IMG/VR virus record: IMGVR_UViG_3300030098_005293
Coordinates: 1 to 35,591 of that record
Length of the DNA stretch: 35,591 nucleotides
Source: a virus
Strand: one strand, 5' to 3'
Shown here: positions 32,501 through 35,591 of the stretch, piece by piece
Numbering within the stretch: the first letter of the stretch is position 1
Layout: each line of letters starts with the position of its first letter
The notes under the pieces: model-generated
Told to the model about the DNA's origin: nothing
Seen by the model: only the letters and a program-made list of their open reading frames with translations
The model's database searches: none
Translations under genes and position numbers: made by a program

Positions 32501-35500
32501 TTCTGCTCAAAACACGGGAAAAGGAAATGAGTTATTAGAAAAATATAAAGCAGAAGATACGTTAGCAAATCCAGAAGGAAAATCAAAAGCTGAATTAATT
32601 TCTGCATATAGTACAGTATTTACAGATACTCATCAACCAGTACAAGTAATCAATTATGCATTAAATAACGAGCTTGGTGGTGAGCAACAAGAAAAAATTA
32701 ACCAACTCATCGCTGATTATGAAGCTTGGGCTAAAGATAAAACAAAACCTATAGTAAAAAAATCTAAATCTAAAAATCCTAAACTAGATAAACTAGGTAA
32801 AACTGATAAAGACGGAAAACCATTTAATAGACAAACTTGGGAAAGTGAAGGGTATAATAGAGCTATGACTGCTATTGAGAATGACGAGTTCGTAAAAAAT
32901 ATAATTAGAAGTAAACACAAAGCTAAATCAAAAATGTCTCCAACATTTGCTGAAGACGTTATAGCTTCCCCTGAGTTTCAAAACATGGTTAAACGTTTTA
33001 ATAGAGGTAGATGGGGAACTAAAAATGAAAACGAAAGCTTATTTGCTTATATAAATAAACAATTAGAATGGAGAGCAGGAGATGTTTATAATAGATTCAA
33101 AGATCAATTTGAAGGCAAGAAAGTTGAAGCAGATGCTGTAACTACAGAAGGACAACCAGTGGTTCAAGTTGAAGACGTAAGTGCTAACATGGAGACGCTT
33201 ACAGATAATATAAATTATTTTGAAACAGAAGTTCAACCTGAAAATACTGAAAGTAAAACTGAACAATCTAAACTTAGAAAAGAAATTGGCATAGGTAACT
33301 TAGGTAAAAGTGAAATATTTAAAAAAGTTAGAACAGCATTAGCAACTTCAAAAGCTGTAGATGAAAAAGGATTTATAAAAGATTATGAAAAAAATCTAGG
33401 AAACTTATTAGAACCTACAATAGCTAGAATACTAAATGATCCAGCGAAATTAAAGAAATTTAGAAAAGGAATATTAGAAGCTATACCAATTAAAACATTG
33501 GTTCAAATGCAGAAGTTTTTACCTGAAAAAATATTTATTAAAGATCACGGTAGACAAACTAATTTAACTAACCTATCTAAGTTTGTTGAAAAGGGTTTGT
33601 TGCCAGCTGATATACTAAATAATACTCCTGAAAGTAAAAAGAGAAGAGCGGCTGGTGTTAAAGTTTATGAGAGATTAGATACAACAACAAAACAATTTGA
33701 AAACTATATTGATGCTGAAGCTATAAATCCTAAGACAGGTAAACGATCTGGCACTAGGGGAAATAATAGAGCTAAAGTAATTAGTGAGGTTTCTAAAGCA
33801 ATAGGTAAAGATGCTACACCAGAAACATTGACTCCAGAGTTTGTTGAAGATTATTTAAACATAAAAGATTTAAAAGGTAAAATAACTCCAGAAAAAGTTA
33901 TTGAAAACATTAATGAACAAATTGAAAGAAGTGCTAATTTAAAGTTTAGTAAAAGTGCTGAGGTGGTTAATGAGATTATTGCTCAAGTTGATCCCAACTT
34001 TGAGCAAGATGGTATAAGTCATATTGACAAGATTATTGAGACGGTGTTGGGTGAAGGAGAAGGAATATATAGACACGCAACTAAAGGAGAAATTGATAAT
34101 TTTTTCTATGATGTGGAAAATGTATTGATTCCTAATTTACCACCAGATCTTATTACAAGAACAGTCATAAGACCTAGTAATAGAATTTTTGGTAAAAATA
34201 GAGGTAGAGATAAAATAATTGTAGATGGTAAAGAAACAACTATAAATGATTATTACAATAAAAAAAGAGCTGACATATTTGAGGACAAACATGGTGGAGG
34301 TTACTTAACGCCGGAACAAAGAAGAGATAAGGGACTAGAACCTTTAAAGGTTGGAAAAGAATTTACTGGCAAAGGTAAGAATTATAAATATGGAAAACCA
34401 TATGGTGATATATTTGGTAGGACTGAGGCAGAGATTTTAAGATCTGAAAAAGATGGTACAGTTGATCGAGTGAACGAAATGCATGAAAGCATGCATTATC
34501 AATTATGGCGAATAATACATAATTCTATTCAACAAGATCCTAATAACGCCAAGGTGTGGGGTAATTATTTAAGTTTAGTTGGACAAGACACAGAGCACCC
34601 TCATAGGATGGGAGCTGAATATGTAGGTCATTCAAAAAATCCTAAAGGCTACAAAGGGAAGGTGTATGAGTGGGAGCACTCTATGCAAGCAACTAGATCT
34701 TATTTATATCTATTACATTCTTCTTTAGGGGGATATGATTTTGATACAGCTTACGAGCTTGTGATGAAAAATTTTAAACTAATGGCTTTAGATAACTATG
34801 ATAATCAAAAATTAAATAATGCTGGTAGAGGAAAAAGTATGGGTCCAAATTGGGATTTATTAAGTGACTCTTTTCTTGATAGGTATTTTCATCCAGATGT
34901 TGCTAAAGTAAGAAACGGGATAGATCCTAAAAAACAAATACACATAAGCGGTAAGACATTCGCTGAAGAATATAACATAAACTCAGATGGTAAACCTGCT
35001 ATAATTAAAAAGTCTCAATCAGAAATAAATAATATTAATAATGCTATAAAAGCTAAAAATAATATTATTAAGTTTAGTAAAAATGGTAAAGCTAAAGGTA
35101 TGTCAACGTTTGATTTTGACGAAACATTAATTATTGATGGTGAGAATTTTGTGATAGCTACCAATCCTAAAACTGGAGAAAAAGTAAATATAAAATCTGG
35201 TGATTGGCCTATTAAAGGTCCTGAACTTGATGCCCAAGGATATGAGTTTAACTTTAATGATTTTGTTAATGTTAGAGGTGGAGTTGATGGACCACTGCTT
35301 CAAAAAATGAAAAATCAAATAAAGAAATATGGATCAGAAAATGTTTTTGTATTAACAGCTAGACCTCAAAGTGCTGACGTAGCTATACACGAATGGTTGA
35401 AATCTAAAGGTATAAATATACCATTTAAAAATATAACTGGATTAGCGGATAGTAAAGGTGAAGCTAAAGCTGATTGGATGTTAGAAAAGTTTGCAGAAGG

Positions 35501-35591
35501 ATATAACGACATGTACTTTGTTGATGACGCTTTATCAAATGTAACAGCAGTTAGAGAGGTATTAGATCAATTAGATATTAAATCAAAAGTT
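29598..35591 (+). CDS. Giant multidomain virion-type protein: HExxH peptidase-like and HAD-like domains (3' end outside window)
   Basis: Open for 1998 codons from the ATG at 29598 to the window edge with no stop, so the C-terminus is missing. Visible order: helical Asn/Lys-rich N-terminus; hydrophobic Gly-rich region about residues 365-530 ('IPYGIGPAFMGTGMYMDNF', 'FIRDGFIGMFLGTGAAS'), possibly membrane-active; HExxH motif 'LGHEYLHAIV' (His742, Glu743, His746) with downstream 'QEEYFNIFSD' (Glu819/820), a possible gluzincin-type metallopeptidase; Lys-rich linkers; a second HExxH, 'NEMHESMHYQLW' (His1629-His1633); and a HAD-like domain with 'TFDFDET' (Asp1839, Asp1841), 'VFVLTARPQ' (Thr1920) and 'YFVDDALSN' (Asp1976-Asp1977). 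I recall similar giant proteins in uncultured marine phages. Being last in the internal-virion block, it may be packaged and ejected. Catalysis is inferred from motifs only. Confidence 0.82.
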   Translation, partial: MIEYILNGQPIKVRLEDRELFEKNNPTAKLKSATQDGAQINLQTGNIKKVEPGKSQGTSQSQNNQQQINTGSNLGDGFLESPKNDLEINKNKVDSLNNVIQSFNYEAKLEQIEKQIKEIASANYESGDIDAQNLKIDDANKKIEILTKDYNNLYTDYLDKYNEYDIARKNYNKLIGQSKEEKTEKQEVKKPKINLSEVGVGFATKGLAGVAEAVARPYLKNKILRAGEGAVSMINNFVKGYETGEVAWLDPMIDDAFPFIKKMKVGAKLLESKGIDVPDYLGPISLDSPRERRERYESFMLEAIDRGIPLEQAQKLDPTNRIKLEGVLDWFDKHIYRRVDENGDPLDYMQLFEKAKSPKDYFEATDAFVDDVFGAMPSLIVSRIPYGIGPAFMGTGMYMDNFERELYKRGINDETTRNQIVKDSWISGSADFVTELFGGRFLNKIIGSGIGKEKAKDLLTQLPKVVAKKLGFAGVTEFATEGAAGWLNLKSDEWSYDEEYTTKEKFRAFIRDGFIGMFLGTGAASTSIPNKKDVYAYVSPQTFKQDQLKIEQEILDLTRDADNATGKSKDILNKKIKDLKNKKKQNEKNLFDFFENLTDKEKQIYANNLDAQGEQLDILFDKRHSKKTREEAVKKYDEAINANNNFFDGTDINYDPLAEKFIGTTLRASEKIRKNKNFFGFNKSNLDIEYVESDARLKELSEQLPGFEESDGLFFEQEDGKNKIYINTKVASMTGQTNVLGHEYLHAIVSNAFSEGIGASNLKGSVTSFKEYLIKTGNEDLVNRIERRLARQYGGRNAEGEIIRDDHGLVKTERLKDQEEYFNIFSDIISKEKIEAVESKSAGIKNSFRALKRGFGFGEVDFQSGQEVFDFLVDYNTNMRRASLLGTLTSKGIAKVSLKGLEAQIDEQGKSDVIKDDTKTTKPKTKVTSKADRIKALDKTLSKKDRAFVDLMRKKGKSEKMINQKIKDSAQNTGKGNELLEKYKAEDTLANPEGKSKAELISAYSTVFTDTHQPVQVINYALNNELGGEQQEKINQLIADYEAWAKDKTKPIVKKSKSKNPKLDKLGKTDKDGKPFNRQTWESEGYNRAMTAIENDEFVKNIIRSKHKAKSKMSPTFAEDVIASPEFQNMVKRFNRGRWGTKNENESLFAYINKQLEWRAGDVYNRFKDQFEGKKVEADAVTTEGQPVVQVEDVSANMETLTDNINYFETEVQPENTESKTEQSKLRKEIGIGNLGKSEIFKKVRTALATSKAVDEKGFIKDYEKNLGNLLEPTIARILNDPAKLKKFRKGILEAIPIKTLVQMQKFLPEKIFIKDHGRQTNLTNLSKFVEKGLLPADILNNTPESKKRRAAGVKVYERLDTTTKQFENYIDAEAINPKTGKRSGTRGNNRAKVISEVSKAIGKDATPETLTPEFVEDYLNIKDLKGKITPEKVIENINEQIERSANLKFSKSAEVVNEIIAQVDPNFEQDGISHIDKIIETVLGEGEGIYRHATKGEIDNFFYDVENVLIPNLPPDLITRTVIRPSNRIFGKNRGRDKIIVDGKETTINDYYNKKRADIFEDKHGGGYLTPEQRRDKGLEPLKVGKEFTGKGKNYKYGKPYGDIFGRTEAEILRSEKDGTVDRVNEMHESMHYQLWRIIHNSIQQDPNNAKVWGNYLSLVGQDTEHPHRMGAEYVGHSKNPKGYKGKVYEWEHSMQATRSYLYLLHSSLGGYDFDTAYELVMKNFKLMALDNYDNQKLNNAGRGKSMGPNWDLLSDSFLDRYFHPDVAKVRNGIDPKKQIHISGKTFAEEYNINSDGKPAIIKKSQSEINNINNAIKAKNNIIKFSKNGKAKGMSTFDFDETLIIDGENFVIATNPKTGEKVNIKSGDWPIKGPELDAQGYEFNFNDFVNVRGGVDGPLLQKMKNQIKKYGSENVFVLTARPQSADVAIHEWLKSKGINIPFKNITGLADSKGEAKADWMLEKFAEGYNDMYFVDDALSNVTAVREVLDQLDIKSKV

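Noticed and set aside
1-35591. tRNA genes, insertion sequences, integrase or attachment sites
   Set aside because: No cloverleaf sequence, transposase or recombinase motif, or terminal inverted repeat was found on reading both strands; nothing here indicates a temperate module.

Overview
The window is a contiguous piece of the genome of a tailed double-stranded DNA phage, almost entirely coding and with every supported gene on the + strand. The DNA is AT-rich. Nearly all start codons are preceded by A/T-rich runs (for example 'aaattATG', 'ataattATG') with no purine-rich Shine-Dalgarno sequence, which is typical of Bacteroidota and their phages. TAA, TAG and TGA all end genes, so the standard code applies. 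The gene content (terminase, portal, scaffold-like, capsid, connector/ring-like proteins, then a giant 'stabilization-like' tail protein) resembles short-tailed marine phages, broadly like the structural module of crAss-like phages. A marine flavobacterial host is my best inference. Family assignments come from motifs and recalled families; no database search was run.

Layout. 1-456: the 3' end of a phage groEL followed by groES. 457-4573: two tandem paralogous small proteins, a winged-helix-like protein, a holin-like protein, and three putative virion proteins including a LamG/lectin-like one. 4603-8127: packaging operon of four small genes (one a second GroES-like protein) leading into the large terminase. 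8124-13266: portal, scaffold-like protein and major capsid protein, closed by a strong intrinsic terminator. 13340-14182: a conserved protein of unknown role bracketed by two terminators. 14259-16044: a promoter-like motif, a 54-residue Cys-containing protein and two connector/ring-like proteins. 16049-23200: a 2383-residue tail protein with a Cys-rich, Ca-binding-like C-terminus. 23213-27454: two tandem paralogous putative receptor-binding proteins and two further structural-type proteins. 27465-35591: a second copy of the promoter-like motif, two putative internal virion proteins, and a giant multidomain protein of at least 1998 residues that runs off the window. No gene-free stretch exceeds 300 bases.

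How the genes fit together. Terminase and portal package DNA into a shell built from the capsid protein on the scaffold. GroEL/GroES and possibly the second GroES-like protein would help fold capsid or tail proteins. Connector and stabilization proteins build the short tail. The lectin-like protein, the duplicated pair and the Cys-rich tail extension are candidates for host contact. The last three genes are candidates for proteins carried inside the virion and ejected. The giant one combines a HExxH metallopeptidase-like motif, a second HExxH and a HAD-phosphatase-like domain.

Most worth following up: the double co-chaperonin arrangement, the giant enzyme-bearing protein, the host-like Cys-rich tail extension, the repeated promoter-like 17-mer, and the tandem duplications with conserved leaders or conserved ends.
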